Of a stretch of 64,000 nt of DNA, positions 18,729 through 28,467 are shown piece after piece. A program made the position numbers and the translations under genes. Below the pieces are notes generated by a model, which searched no databases, was not told where the DNA came from, and saw nothing but the letters and a program-made list of their open reading frames with translations. The stretch spans positions 1 to 64,000 of the forward strand of contig NZ_JAUYZK010000001.1 in the NCBI RefSeq assembly GCF_030688855.1. The letters are read 5' to 3'. The first letter of the stretch is position 1. Each line of letters opens with the position of its first letter. The stretch comes from Helicobacter cappadocius (lineage in GTDB: Bacteria > Campylobacterota > Campylobacteria > Campylobacterales > Helicobacteraceae).

Positions 18729-18938
18729 TCAAGAAACAACCTCAAATCCAGCATCTAAAATTGCTTCAGAAATTATTTTTTCATTTGCAGGAGATTGAAA
18801 TTCTACATTCACAACTTTTTTTCCCAAATCAACTTCAATAAGTTCAACTCCATCAATCTCGCCAACAAACTTTTCTATCTTATCAACACATTTTTGACAA
18901 CTCATTCCAGTAACCTTAAATTCTTTTTTCATCTTCAA
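18729..18938 (-). CDS. copP: Copper chaperone CopP (HMA domain)
   Basis: A 69-aa heavy-metal-associated domain with the copper-binding motif GMSCQKC near residues 10-16. It follows copA with a 4-base overlap, the H. pylori copA-copP arrangement. It delivers Cu(I) to, or takes it from, the CopA ATPase. The likely start is the ATG at 18932, giving MKKEFKVTGMSC (in-frame alternative 6 bases upstream). Confidence 0.92.
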   Translation of the reverse strand: MKMKKEFKVTGMSCQKCVDKIEKFVGEIDGVELIEVDLGKKVVNVEFQSPANEKIISEAILDAGFEVVS

Positions 18939-21160
18939 TCCTTAAATTTAAATTTCCTAAGTCTTTGAGCATTCAAAACTACACTAAGACTACTCAAACT
19001 CATCGCCAAAGAAGCAATCATTGGGTTTAAAAGCACTCCTGCTTCATACCCAACCCCACAAGCTAGAGGTATAAATACAACATTATAGCAAAAAGCCCAA
19101 AATAAGTTTTCTTTGATATTTTTTATAGTTGCTCCACTCAAAGAGATCGCATTGATAACAGATTTTATATCATTGCTAAAACTAATAATATCTGCAACTT
19201 GCACACTCACATCACTCCCTTTTGCCATCACCAATGAAATATCTGCCACTGCTAAAGCAGGGGCATCATTCATCCCATCACCCACCATCATAACAATCTC
19301 TTTTTGTTTTTTGAGTGATTTTATTTTTTCAAGCTTATCGCTAGGCTTCGCTTTTGCAATAGCTTCATCAATTCCTATTTCATCTGCTATAGCTTTGACA
19401 CTTGGCTGATTATCTCCACTCAAAAGAATTGTTTTTATTCCCATATTTTTAAGAATCGCGATATATTCTTTAATATTGGGCTTGAGTTTATCTTTGAGTA
19501 TCAATGCCCCCAATAACCTGTCACTATCTCCTTCTTCTCCAACCAAAACAACTATACTTCCATCATTTGGAAGACTTAATGGAGAATTTAACTTAAAGCT
19601 TTCTTCATTTCCTAGTTTGATAATCCTTCCATCAATATTGGCACTGATCCCATATCCCGCCCTTGTATGGAAATCTTTGGCTTTTTTAGGCGCGATATGC
19701 TGATTATTGGCATAGCCAATAATAGATTTAGCAATTAAATGCTCACTTCCGCTTTCTACTCCACTAGCTAAAGCCACCAACTCTTCTTGATTTAGAGCAT
19801 CATCAAATATAAGAACTTTTTGAACCACAGGTTTTCCAATGCTTAATGTTCCTGTTTTGTCAAAAACAACCGTAGTAACTTTTTGAGTATTTTCTAATGA
19901 TTTAGCATTTTTAAAAAATATTCCTCCATAAGCTGCCCTTCCGCTTCCTATCATGATAGACATAGGTGTTGCAAGACCCAAAGCACAAGGACAAGAAATC
20001 ACAAGTACGCTCACAAAAACTTGGAGTCCAAATCCAAAATCTCCTTGATATACCCACCAAAATATACCTGCTAAAATAGCAATCACAATCACAACAGGCA
20101 CAAAAATTCCTGAGATTTTATCTGCGATTCTAGCAATAGGAGCTTTGCTTTCCTGTGCACACTGAATCAAGTGAATGATTTGATTCAGTGTGCTATCTTG
20201 TGCGGATTTTATAGCACGTATCAAAAAAGCTTTATCTGTATTGATAGTTCCAGAATATACTTGCTGACCAGAAACTTTAAAAACAGGTAATACTTCTCCA
20301 GAAAGCATCGATTCATCTATATTGACTTCGCCTTCAAGAATAACTCCATCCACAGGAATATGGCTACCAGGTAAAATCTTTATTGTATCATTAATGGAAA
20401 TCTCATCAATACTGATTTCTTGTTCTTTATTCTCCTTGACTCTTATGGTTGTTTTGCTTGTGTGAGACATTAGCCTTTTAAGTGCATCGGTGGCTTTTGA
20501 TTTTGATCTTTCTTCAATGTTTTTACCAATAAGTACAAACATAATAATCATACACACGCCTTCAAAATAAAGCCCACCGACCTCTGCGCCCATAAAAATA
20601 TTCACAACAAGATAAAAACTGTAAAAAAATGCACTCCCTGTGCCTATTGCAACAAGAGTATCCATATTTGGATTCCCCATAAGCAAAGAACCAAAACCTC
20701 TAAAATAGAACATCCTACCCATATGCATCACAACAAGGGTGAATAATAATTGCAAGACTGCATTTATCCTAGATTCAAGCAAAAAAGATGGTACAAAATC
20801 CTCAAAGAACATTCCCCCCATTGACAAATAAAGTGTGCCCAGGGTGAAAATAATCGTTAAAATTATCTTTCTTTTAGGTGAAAGGAATTTTTTCTCAAAT
20901 TTTTGAAGTAAGCTAATATTTTCTTCTAGTATATTATCTCTATCTAATCTTGGTGTATAGCCAAGTTTGGAAATGATAGCAAAAATATCTTCCAAACTTG
21001 TTTGGCTCTCATCATAGGAAACTTTAGCTGTCTTTGAAAGTAGATTTACTTGTATATCAGAAATAAAATCTTTTCTTTTTAAAGACTTTTCAATCCCTGA
21101 AGAACAAGACGAACAGCTCATTCCCTCAATATAAAATCTTTGTGTTTTTATATTTTTCAT
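18935..21160 (-). CDS. copA: Copper-exporting P1B-type ATPase
   Basis: Cu(I) efflux ATPase of 741 aa. It has an N-terminal HMA domain with GMSCSSC, then eight membrane helices with the CPC motif [11 protein letters not shown] in the sixth, the phosphorylation site DKTGT, an ATP-binding HP-like segment (SEHLI) and the hinge [10 protein letters not shown]. The ATG at 21160 overlaps the leuA stop as ATGA; a GTG 6 bases upstream is less likely. The block copP-copA-[leuA]-pssA-psd-like-ftsH matches H. pylori HP1073-HP1069 except for the leuA insertion. Confidence 0.95.
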   Translation of the reverse strand: MKNIKTQRFYIEGMSCSSCSSGIEKSLKRKDFISDIQVNLLSKTAKVSYDESQTSLEDIFAIISKLGYTPRLDRDNILEENISLLQKFEKKFLSPKRKIILTIIFTLGTLYLSMGGMFFEDFVPSFLLESRINAVLQLLFTLVVMHMGRMFYFRGFGSLLMGNPNMDTLVAIGTGSAFFYSFYLVVNIFMGAEVGGLYFEGVCMIIMFVLIGKNIEERSKSKATDALKRLMSHTSKTTIRVKENKEQEISIDEISINDTIKILPGSHIPVDGVILEGEVNIDESMLSGEVLPVFKVSGQQVYSGTINTDKAFLIRAIKSAQDSTLNQIIHLIQCAQESKAPIARIADKISGIFVPVVIVIAILAGIFWWVYQGDFGFGLQVFVSVLVISCPCALGLATPMSIMIGSGRAAYGGIFFKNAKSLENTQKVTTVVFDKTGTLSIGKPVVQKVLIFDDALNQEELVALASGVESGSEHLIAKSIIGYANNQHIAPKKAKDFHTRAGYGISANIDGRIIKLGNEESFKLNSPLSLPNDGSIVVLVGEEGDSDRLLGALILKDKLKPNIKEYIAILKNMGIKTILLSGDNQPSVKAIADEIGIDEAIAKAKPSDKLEKIKSLKKQKEIVMMVGDGMNDAPALAVADISLVMAKGSDVSVQVADIISFSNDIKSVINAISLSGATIKNIKENLFWAFCYNVVFIPLACGVGYEAGVLLNPMIASLAMSLSSLSVVLNAQRLRKFKFKD

Positions 21161-22707
21161 AAGCACATTGTACCTGTTTTGTCAGTTATTAAATCCTTCA
21201 TACTTAAATAACTATTGAGTGCACAAATATACGCTTTTGCTGTTGCATTCATCGTGTCGATATCTATTCCATGACCAATAATAGCAGGTTTTCCTTCTTC
21301 AAACTCAACCTTAACAACTACTTTTGCTATGGCATCTTTTCCACTACTAAGTGCTTCAACCTGATAATCCTTAAGATTACCTCTCATGCCAGTGATTCTG
21401 TCAATACTCTTTAAAATACTATCAACGCTTCCATTCCCTAAAGCACAATCACTGTATTCAATTCCATCTCGCTTGATACTTAAAGCTGCACAATATTTTC
21501 CTGAAGAGTTTGCACTGATTTGAGTGAGCTCCAAAGAAAAAATCTGTGGGATATGGGTAGTTTCTTCATTGAGAATCGCACGAATATCATCATCAAAAAT
21601 TTGTTTTTTGCTATCGCAAAGGATTTTAAAACGTTCAAATGCTGCGTTTAGTTCCTCTTCACTCACACTAAAGCCTAAAACTTTGATTTTGTCTTTAAAA
21701 GCTGCTCTACCTGAATGTTTCCCAAGCACCAATGTATTCGCTTGGATGATTCCTATATCAGAAGGTTTCATAATCTCATAAGTTTCTGGATTCTTTAACA
21801 TTCCATCTTGATGAATACCGCTTTCATGTGCAAAAGCATTTTGACCCACTATGGCTTTATTGGGCTGAGGCTTGATGCCTGTAATATCTGCAACTAGCTT
21901 GGAAGAAGGATAAATTTCTTGAGTTTTTATTCTATTGTCAAATCCTTCAAATAAATCTTTTCTGGTTTTTAATATCATCACAACTTCTTCAAGTGCTGTA
22001 TTTCCAGCACGTTCACCTAGTCCATTGATGGTGCATTCCACTTGCCTAGCACCATTTTGAATTCCATAAATAGAATTCACCACTGCTAACCCCAAATCAT
22101 TATGACAATGCACTGATAAAGTTGCTCTTGTACCCACAAAATCTGAAATTTCTTTGATAATCTTACCCATCTCGCTAGGGAGTACATAACCCACAGTATC
22201 AGGAAGATTAAGAGTATTAGCTCCCGCTTCTATCGCCGCAGCTAATATTTCTTTTAAAAACCCTATATCACTCCTTGAAGCATCTTCACAACTAAACTGT
22301 ACATCATCAACCAAGCTCTTAGCATACGCGATAGAATTCACAGCTCTTTTGATAACCTCATTTGGCTTCATTTTTAGCTTATATTCCATATGAATAGGAG
22401 AGGTAGCAATAAAAGTATGAATACGTTTAGAATTAGCTTTCTTAAGTGCATTTGCAGCGGCTAAAATATCCTTATCAATAGCTCTACACAGAGAACAAAT
22501 AGTGCTACTTTTTACAACTTCCGAAATACGTTCAATTGCTTCAAAATCACCTGGACTTGAAGCAGCAAATCCTGCTTCAATGATATCCACACCTAATTTT
22601 TCAAGTTGTTTGGCTATTTTAATTTTTTCTTCAATATTCATTGAAGCACCTGGACTTTGTTCGCCATCTCTTAAGGTTGTATCAAAAATCTTAATCATCT
22701 CAGACAT
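21157..22707 (-). CDS. leuA: 2-isopropylmalate synthase
   Basis: First committed enzyme of leucine synthesis: acetyl-CoA + 2-ketoisovalerate to 2-isopropylmalate. The 516 aa include the catalytic TIM barrel with [12 protein letters not shown] at the start, the metal-binding HCHND motif ([11 protein letters not shown]), and the C-terminal leucine-binding regulatory domain (about 390-505), so allosteric feedback is expected. It is embedded between copA (4-base overlap) and pssA, where H. pylori, a leucine auxotroph, has none. A leader ORF and hairpin precede it (see 22764-22835), suggesting attenuation by leucine supply. Confidence 0.95.
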   Translation of the reverse strand: MSEMIKIFDTTLRDGEQSPGASMNIEEKIKIAKQLEKLGVDIIEAGFAASSPGDFEAIERISEVVKSSTICSLCRAIDKDILAAANALKKANSKRIHTFIATSPIHMEYKLKMKPNEVIKRAVNSIAYAKSLVDDVQFSCEDASRSDIGFLKEILAAAIEAGANTLNLPDTVGYVLPSEMGKIIKEISDFVGTRATLSVHCHNDLGLAVVNSIYGIQNGARQVECTINGLGERAGNTALEEVVMILKTRKDLFEGFDNRIKTQEIYPSSKLVADITGIKPQPNKAIVGQNAFAHESGIHQDGMLKNPETYEIMKPSDIGIIQANTLVLGKHSGRAAFKDKIKVLGFSVSEEELNAAFERFKILCDSKKQIFDDDIRAILNEETTHIPQIFSLELTQISANSSGKYCAALSIKRDGIEYSDCALGNGSVDSILKSIDRITGMRGNLKDYQVEALSSGKDAIAKVVVKVEFEEGKPAIIGHGIDIDTMNATAKAYICALNSYLSMKDLITDKTGTMCL

Positions 22708-22746
22708 TTATTATCCTTTTAATTATTTATTTTAAAGCAGTAATGG

Positions 22747-22769
22747 AAAAAATTATTTAAGGATTAAAT
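22747..22769 (-). terminator. Attenuator-like hairpin with T6 run before leuA
   Basis: On the minus strand ATTTAA-TCC-TTAAAT forms a 6-bp stem, followed by AA and TTTTTT. It begins in the stop codon region of the leader ORF and ends 40 bases before the leuA ATG. The stem is entirely A-U and weak, so termination strength is doubtful, but position and T run match a transcription attenuator. Confidence 0.45.
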
Positions 22770-22835
22770 GCCCAGAAGGAGGGTGGAGTAAATTTTTTTA
22801 CTACAATGATAGGTAATAGAAACAGACGTTCTCAT
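22764..22835 (-). CDS. leuL: Putative leu leader peptide (three consecutive Leu codons)
   Basis: A 23-codon ORF starting at the ATG at 22835, preceded at ideal spacing by AAGGAG (22848-22843, 7 bases). It ends in ...STLLLGI then TAA. The three leucine codons CTC-CTT-CTG are adjacent to the stop, and the hairpin with T run follows. The codon pair CTC-CTT is also complementary to the leader's own AAGGAG ribosome site, so the RNA can fold back. I infer that slow translation of the Leu codons when leucine is scarce regulates leuA transcription. The peptide itself probably has no function. Similar leaders are known upstream of leu genes in other bacteria. Confidence 0.7.
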   Translation of the reverse strand: MRTSVSITYHCSKKIYSTLLLGI

Positions 22836-22876
22836 TGATTCACTCCTTGAAGTTGATTTAAGTTTATCTATTTTTG

Positions 22877-23617
22877 TTAAACAGACTTGAAAATTTTCTT
22901 CACCTGCATTCTAATAATCAGGAAAATCCAACGGAAAATCCCATAAAGTACATAAAGTGACATAAATAAACTTAATGTTTCTATAAATGCCCTGTTATAG
23001 TTTGCAAACACAATAGCCAAAAGAATCAATAAAATCACAAAAGTTTTGAGATTCCATTTTACTTTTTTGAAGCTTGGATAACGGATATTGCTAACCATTA
23101 AAATACCTGCAACAAAGGCAATGATAAGAAGAATATATTTATATTCTATAGCAAAAATATCATATTTTATATCCATCAATACCCACAAAATAACCAAAAC
23201 TGCTGCTGAAGGAATAGGCAATCCAACAAAAGAATTTGGTTCATTTTCAGAACTTCCAATATTGAATCTTGCCAATCTGATAGCCCCAAAAATAACAAAT
23301 AAAGCCGAAACAACTATTTTGTATCCCTCTCCATTAACACCATAATTTTGACCCATATAAAAATACAAAAGCATCGCAGGGGCAACTCCAAAGGCTACAA
23401 CATCAGCTAAAGAATCGAACTCAACTCCAAATTTACTAGTGGTGTGCGTCATCCTAGCAACTCTTCCATCAAGTCCATCTAGAATCATAGAAATCAATAT
23501 AAAATAACAGGCCAACTGAAAATCAGAGTTTGAAGAAAACATAATGCTCATAACGCCCAAAAAAATACTCCCAGCAGTAAATAAGTTTGGAAGTGCATAC
23601 AATGGATTGATGTTCAT
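22877..23617 (-). CDS. pssA: CDP-diacylglycerol-serine O-phosphatidyltransferase
   Basis: Integral membrane enzyme making phosphatidylserine from CDP-diacylglycerol and L-serine, precursor of phosphatidylethanolamine. The 246-aa protein has about eight hydrophobic helices and the CDP-alcohol phosphatidyltransferase motif DGLDGRVARMT...GVEFDSLADVVAFG (D-x2-DG-x2-AR-x8-G-x3-D-x3-D) near residues 47-69. It overlaps the psd-like gene by 4 bases, as in H. pylori HP1071-HP1070. Confidence 0.95.
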   Translation of the reverse strand: MNINPLYALPNLFTAGSIFLGVMSIMFSSNSDFQLACYFILISMILDGLDGRVARMTHTTSKFGVEFDSLADVVAFGVAPAMLLYFYMGQNYGVNGEGYKIVVSALFVIFGAIRLARFNIGSSENEPNSFVGLPIPSAAVLVILWVLMDIKYDIFAIEYKYILLIIAFVAGILMVSNIRYPSFKKVKWNLKTFVILLILLAIVFANYNRAFIETLSLFMSLYVLYGIFRWIFLIIRMQVKKIFKSV

Positions 23618-24225
23618 TTTATATATCCTATTAAAGTTTGTCCGCCTTTTATTTTATCACCTACATTAACTTTTAAATCCAAAAACTTTGCAGGAAAAAA
23701 GAGTTTAAGTTTGCCTAATTTCATAAATCCTATCCTGTCATTAATGCTGAAAGCTGACTTATTATAAAATGTGGTTGAAGAAAAAATCTCTGGATAAAGC
23801 TCGATTTTAAAAGAGTATTTTTCTTTGGAAGAAAAGAATATCTGGGTATTTAGATGATTTTTTAATTCATCTTCTCCAAATCTCAAAAACAATCCATTTC
23901 TCTTACAAATGTCATACTCTAAAACATCTATAGGGGCTCTGAGTATTCCCACATCAAGCCAATCTACATCAATAACAATACAAATAAAACCTTCTTTGTT
24001 GAATACTTCGATAATTTTTCCATCAATAGGGGCTGTCAAAATAGGGTTGAATTTATCCTCTGGAAGCCTTTCTGGATTTCTAAAGGCAAATATCCACAAA
24101 ATCAAACACAAAAAAGACAGGAATATAAAAAGACTCCACCCTAGCCATAAAAAAATAATAGCAAAAATAGCAATGATAAATATACCCTTGTAGCCCTCTT
24201 TTGAAATGATCTGGGTACTTGTCAT
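23614..24225 (-). CDS. Phosphatidylserine decarboxylase-like membrane protein without pyruvoyl motif
   Basis: A 203-aa protein with two adjacent N-terminal membrane helices (about 13-48) and then the Psd-type fold opening FRNPERLPEDKFNPILTAPIDGKIIEV. The C-terminal end (LFFPAKFLDLKVNVGDKIKGGQTLIGYI) corresponds to the region of family members where LGST should provide the pyruvoyl serine, and no GST is present. I therefore infer no self-cleavage and no decarboxylase activity. Its tight coupling to pssA and ftsH (H. pylori HP1070 position) suggests an accessory phospholipid role. A genuine psd is expected elsewhere in the genome. Confidence 0.75.
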   Translation of the reverse strand: MTSTQIISKEGYKGIFIIAIFAIIFLWLGWSLFIFLSFLCLILWIFAFRNPERLPEDKFNPILTAPIDGKIIEVFNKEGFICIVIDVDWLDVGILRAPIDVLEYDICKRNGLFLRFGEDELKNHLNTQIFFSSKEKYSFKIELYPEIFSSTTFYNKSAFSINDRIGFMKLGKLKLFFPAKFLDLKVNVGDKIKGGQTLIGYIK

Positions 24226-24226
24226 T

Positions 24227-26146
24227 TTAGCCCTCTTCTCTTTTTACTAGCTTAGTAGGAAGGTTATTTTGAACTTCAAATTCTGAAATAATTTCCCTGA
24301 CACGCTCTCCATCAATAACTTCTTTTTCAAGTAACTCTTGAGCCATTTTTTCAATAGCATCTCTATAGTCTTCTAAGAGTTTTTTCACTTGATTATAGCG
24401 ATCGCTCAAAGTTTTTTTGATAAACTCATCCATACTCTCTGCAGTTTTTTCGCTAAACTCCCGCACATTTCCAGATCCCGTTCCTAAAAAATTATTTCGA
24501 CGTTTTTCTAAAACCATCAATCCACTCACATCAGTCATCCCATAATAACTTACCATTGCTTTAAGAATATCTGTGGCTCTCTCTAAATCATTACTAGCAC
24601 CTGTGGAAATTTCTCCCAAAAATACATCTTCAGCAACCCTTCCTCCAAGCAAAACATCAATTTCTGCAAAGAGCTCATGTTTTTGCTTCAAGTATTTATT
24701 TTCTTCGGGGGTATTTAGTGTATAACCTAATGCCGCCATTCCCCTAGGAATAATAGATACTTTATTAACCCTTGCTGAACCTTCTGTCATTTCTGAGACA
24801 ACAGCATGTCCGCTTTCATGATAGGCCACAATCTTTTTTTCTTTGGGAGAAATACGACGAGATTTTTTCTCTAGCCCAGCAATGCTTCTTTCTACAGCCT
24901 CTTTAAGATGTTTTTGACTGACTTCTTTTTGATTATTTCTTCCAGCTAAGAGTGCTGCTTCATTGATGATATTAGCCAAATCCGCTCCAGCCAAACCTGC
25001 TGTAAGTCTAGCAATTTCTTGCAAATCCACATCTCTACCAATCTTTATAGCTTTTATATGTACTTTTAAAATCTCTACTCTGCCATTAAAATCAGGCTCA
25101 TCCACGAGAACTTGCCTATCAAATCTACCTGGGCGAAGCAATGCAGAATCAAGTACTTCTGGTCTATTAGTGGCTGCAAGAACAATAACAGGAGAATTTT
25201 CAGACCCAAACCCATCCATTTCTGCAAGAAGCTGATTGAGTGTTTGCTCACGTTCGTCATTTCCACTCACCATGCCACCAGCGGCACGAGATTTACCAAT
25301 CGCATCAATTTCATCTATAAATATAATGCTTGGAGCCTCTTTTTTTGCCATCTCAAAAAGATCTCTAACTCTACTAGCTCCAAGTCCTACAAACATTTCA
25401 ATAAAGCTACTTCCACTCATTGAAAAAAATGGAACATTAGCCTCTCCGGCAACAGCCTTTGCCAAGAGCGTTTTTCCAGTTCCAGGAGGACCTACTAGCA
25501 ACACTCCTTTTGGAATCTTCGCTCCCAAAGAAGCGTACCTATCGGGATATTTTAAAAAATCAACAATTTCTACAACCTCTTCTTTTGCTTCCTGATTTCC
25601 TGCCATATCATCAAATCTAACTTTAGGTTTCTCGGCATTTACGAGCTTTTTGGAGCTTCCCATACCAAAGATGCCCCCACCCATATTTTTTTGCATACGA
25701 TTAGCCATAAACATCCACAATCCCAAGATAATAAATATAGGCAACAACCAACCAAACAAATCAGTGAAAAAATTTGACTCACTAAATCCGCTGTAGTCTA
25801 TTTTTTGTTGCTCCAAAAGAGGTACGAGTGAAGGATCTTGAACTTTTTTTGCAATATAGGTTACTTTTTGGTTATTTGAATTCACTCCGGTGGCTTTAAC
25901 AATAGTTTGACCAATGCTAACAGAAGTAACTTGCTTGTTTTTTATAATATCTTTAAGTTCAGAATAATCTATTTTTTTTGTTGTACTTGCCCCAAAACGA
26001 TCGCTCAAATCACCCTCTTGTGGATTCATAATCTTAAACGCAATCAAAGCAATCACCGCAAAAATAATAAACATCATAATAGGGTTTTGTGTGAATGGCT
26101 TTTTATTGTTTGGGTTATTGGGATTTTGATTGTTTTTCTGTGCCAT
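24227..26146 (-). CDS. ftsH: ATP-dependent zinc metalloprotease FtsH
   Basis: Membrane-anchored AAA+ protease that degrades misfolded membrane proteins and regulatory targets. The 639 aa contain two N-terminal membrane helices (about 24-42 and 133-152) with a periplasmic domain between. AAA motifs follow: GPPGTGKT (about 218), FIDEIDAIG (about 277) and the SRH region [18 protein letters not shown]. The zinc motif is HESGH near residue 440. Gene order pssA-psd-like-ftsH-prmA-cheY equals the H. pylori HP1071-HP1067 order. Confidence 0.96.
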   Translation of the reverse strand: MAQKNNQNPNNPNNKKPFTQNPIMMFIIFAVIALIAFKIMNPQEGDLSDRFGASTTKKIDYSELKDIIKNKQVTSVSIGQTIVKATGVNSNNQKVTYIAKKVQDPSLVPLLEQQKIDYSGFSESNFFTDLFGWLLPIFIILGLWMFMANRMQKNMGGGIFGMGSSKKLVNAEKPKVRFDDMAGNQEAKEEVVEIVDFLKYPDRYASLGAKIPKGVLLVGPPGTGKTLLAKAVAGEANVPFFSMSGSSFIEMFVGLGASRVRDLFEMAKKEAPSIIFIDEIDAIGKSRAAGGMVSGNDEREQTLNQLLAEMDGFGSENSPVIVLAATNRPEVLDSALLRPGRFDRQVLVDEPDFNGRVEILKVHIKAIKIGRDVDLQEIARLTAGLAGADLANIINEAALLAGRNNQKEVSQKHLKEAVERSIAGLEKKSRRISPKEKKIVAYHESGHAVVSEMTEGSARVNKVSIIPRGMAALGYTLNTPEENKYLKQKHELFAEIDVLLGGRVAEDVFLGEISTGASNDLERATDILKAMVSYYGMTDVSGLMVLEKRRNNFLGTGSGNVREFSEKTAESMDEFIKKTLSDRYNQVKKLLEDYRDAIEKMAQELLEKEVIDGERVREIISEFEVQNNLPTKLVKREEG

Positions 26147-26181
26147 TTTTTCCTCGTTCTTTGATTTTAGTCTTAATTATA

Positions 26182-27084
26182 TTATTTTTGTGTAAGTTTT
26201 ATGCTTATCCAACCATCTTTCTCAAAAATATCTAATAATCTAAATTCAACAAATTTATTCAATATTTTTTGTTCATACTCTTTCAAGATTCCTGATAAAA
26301 TCAGAATAGACTGTGGTTTTAGAAACTTTATAAAATCTCCATGAAGAATCAAAATCACATCAGCAATGATATTAGCAACAATCACATCATAATTTTTTTT
26401 TGCCTTTTCTATAGAACCTTGCCAAATATCATCGGGAACTAAATGATTAAGACGAAAATTTTTCTCACTTTCAAGCACAGCTAACTCATCAGTATCACAC
26501 AAATCAACTCTTGCTCCAAGTTTTTTTGCAGCTATGGACAAAATGCCACTCCCGCATCCCACATCAAGAAGCTCTTTGTCATCTAATGGTATTGTCGAAA
26601 GCATATCAAGACACATAGAAGTACTGCAATGATGTCCTGAACCAAACGCTAAGGCCGGATCAATGAGAATATCAATTGTATTTTCAATGCTCTGATGCCA
26701 ACTAGGTCTAATGTAAAATTTCCCATTTCTTATGGGAGTGATACTTTTCTTGTACTCTTCAATCCAATCCTGATTCTTGCAAAGCTTGACTTTATAGGCG
26801 AACCCAACATTTTTCTCTAAATTTGCACTCAATTTCAAAGAAAAATCACTCAAGGACGAAATTAATTCCATTTTTGGATCCCATAGAGAATAAACCACAA
26901 AAGCCTTTTGTGGTTTATTCAAACTTTGTATGTTGGAATATATAAGATCATCAATCTCATCAAAAATACTAGCTGAAATATCTCTTTCTTCAATTGCTTC
27001 TGCAGTAGTTTCAATGATAAAATCCGCAAAAAGCTCCTCACAATCACTAGGAACTATGATTGTCTCAAAATAATATTCCTGCAT
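26182..27084 (-). CDS. prmA: Ribosomal protein L11 methyltransferase
   Basis: SAM-dependent methyltransferase that trimethylates L11. The 300-aa protein has an N-terminal substrate-binding part and a Rossmann methyltransferase domain with LLDVGCGSGILSIAAKKLGA near residues 170-190. The AFGSGHHCST segment just before it is the PrmA signature, and VIVANIIADVI is the NPPY-equivalent block. It lies between ftsH and cheY, as in H. pylori, and is 9 bases downstream of cheY. Confidence 0.93.
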   Translation of the reverse strand: MQEYYFETIIVPSDCEELFADFIIETTAEAIEERDISASIFDEIDDLIYSNIQSLNKPQKAFVVYSLWDPKMELISSLSDFSLKLSANLEKNVGFAYKVKLCKNQDWIEEYKKSITPIRNGKFYIRPSWHQSIENTIDILIDPALAFGSGHHCSTSMCLDMLSTIPLDDKELLDVGCGSGILSIAAKKLGARVDLCDTDELAVLESEKNFRLNHLVPDDIWQGSIEKAKKNYDVIVANIIADVILILHGDFIKFLKPQSILILSGILKEYEQKILNKFVEFRLLDIFEKDGWISIKLTQK

Positions 27085-27093
27085 TAATATCTT

Positions 27094-27468
27094 TTATTCA
27101 TTCACGCCCAAAACGACTTCTAGCTTTTCTTTCAATACTTGTGGGGTAAATGGTTTTACTATATAGTTATTCACTCCTGCTTTAAGTGCTGTAATAACCT
27201 CAGCCTTTCCGCCTTCTGTAGTAACCATGATTATTGGTATTTCTCCATACCGAGCATCAGATCTAACTTTTTTGACAAGTTCAAGACCATTCATCTCTGG
27301 CATATTCCAATCGGTGATCAAAATCTTTATACCTTCTGTTGTATCTAGCAATTGCCATGCTTCCAAACCATTTTCGGCTTCTAAAATATCTTCATAGCCC
27401 AATCGCTGAAGAGTGTTTTTTATAATTCTTCTCATTGTGGAACTATCATCTACTACCAGCAACTTCAA
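27094..27468 (-). CDS. cheY: Chemotaxis response regulator CheY
   Basis: Single-domain receiver of 124 aa that, when phosphorylated by CheA, acts on the flagellar switch. It shows the acidic pair DD at residues 7-8, phospho-acceptor Asp in TDWNMPEMNG near residue 53, the Thr of VTTEGG near 83 and the Lys of VKPFTP near 105. No output domain. An AAGGAG site precedes the ATG. The 113-base stretch upstream (27469-27581) carries its likely promoter but no motif I can fix. Equivalent to H. pylori CheY1 (HP1067) by order. Confidence 0.95.
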   Translation of the reverse strand: MKLLVVDDSSTMRRIIKNTLQRLGYEDILEAENGLEAWQLLDTTEGIKILITDWNMPEMNGLELVKKVRSDARYGEIPIIMVTTEGGKAEVITALKAGVNNYIVKPFTPQVLKEKLEVVLGVNE

Positions 27469-27581
27469 TTTCTACTCCTTAAAAGTAAGTCCATAACCCT
27501 AAGAATATCCAAAATATGTTTAGCGAAATCTCATTTTTAGAATAATAACACATTTTAACATTAATAACCAAGAAAAAAATA

Positions 27582-28313
27582 TTAGATATTAGGCGTGAAT
27601 TTTTTGATTACCTTCTGTAAATCAATCCTACCCTCATAATATGCCTTACCTATGATGACGCCTCCCCTAATTGCATGTTCTTCAAATTTTTCATTCAGAT
27701 TGTATATGTCTTGCTCATTTTTAACCCCACCACTTGCTATGCAAAAACAATCACTAACTCTTGCTAACTCTAAAGTCAAATCAAGATTGATCCCCTCAAA
27801 TGTTCCATCTCTTTGAATATCAGTACAAATAAGAGCTTGGATATCTGATCCTTTAAACTCTTTTGCCAAATCCAACGCATCTATCTCTGCACTTTTTACC
27901 CATCCTTCAAGCGCCACCTTACCATCTTTTGAATCAATCCCAACAGCAATCTTATATTTCCTAGCCATCTCTTTAGCAAAAACTGGATCCTTAAGTGCTG
28001 CAGACCCCAATATCAATCTATCAATCCCCATATCTGAATATCGCCTTATGGTCTGCTCATCTCGTATTCCCCCACCAATTTGAATTTTCACACTAGAGTT
28101 TTTGCGAATCTTCTCTATAACCTCAAGGTTTTTTGGTTCTCCACCCAAAGCCCCATCAAGATCAACTATGTGAATCCATTTCGATCCTAAATCTTGAAAT
28201 TTTTTTGCAAATTCAAACGCCTCCCCATATATCTTTGCACTTGCCATCTCCCCTTTATACAGCCGAACTGCTTTGCCTTCTTTTAAATCGATTGCGGGAA
28301 ATATCTCTATCAT
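27582..28313 (-). CDS. hisA: ProFAR isomerase HisA
   Basis: TIM-barrel enzyme of histidine synthesis converting ProFAR to PRFAR. The 243-aa protein has the HisA opening IEIFPAIDLKEGKAVRLYKGEM, catalytic Asp in that segment, the phosphate-binding IQIGGGIRDEQTI, and the second catalytic region CTDIQRDGTFEGIN. The ATG at 28313 has AAGG 8 bases upstream; a GTG at 28319 is less likely. No other his gene is present in the window, so the pathway genes are dispersed. H. pylori lacks this pathway. Confidence 0.93.
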   Translation of the reverse strand: MIEIFPAIDLKEGKAVRLYKGEMASAKIYGEAFEFAKKFQDLGSKWIHIVDLDGALGGEPKNLEVIEKIRKNSSVKIQIGGGIRDEQTIRRYSDMGIDRLILGSAALKDPVFAKEMARKYKIAVGIDSKDGKVALEGWVKSAEIDALDLAKEFKGSDIQALICTDIQRDGTFEGINLDLTLELARVSDCFCIASGGVKNEQDIYNLNEKFEEHAIRGGVIIGKAYYEGRIDLQKVIKKFTPNI

Positions 28314-28349
28314 CGGCACACCCTTAATTTTTGGCGATATTTTATCACA

Positions 28350-28376
28350 ACTAAAAAAAGACTTAATTTAAGTCTT
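28350..28376 (-). terminator. Palindromic hairpin with T7 run upstream of hisA
   Basis: AAGACTTA-ATT-TAAGTCTT is a perfect 8-bp inverted repeat. Read on the minus strand it is followed by TTTTTTT, the form of an intrinsic terminator, about 40 bases upstream of the hisA ATG. No minus-strand gene lies upstream of it, so it may block antisense transcripts from the neighbouring plus-strand operon, be a relic, or act as an operator in the divergent hisA/methyltransferase region. Confidence 0.5.
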
Positions 28377-28467
28377 AGCGGATTAAAAACGATTTTATTC
28401 CGATCAATTTATGTGTCTGCATTTTATGGTAGAATTACCCGAAGAAACTTTTTGGAATTGGAAGTTA

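Noticed and set aside
25236-25595. Plus-strand open frame of 119 codons inside ftsH
   Set aside because: Reverse of the conserved AAA region of ftsH; coding evidence is entirely on the other strand.
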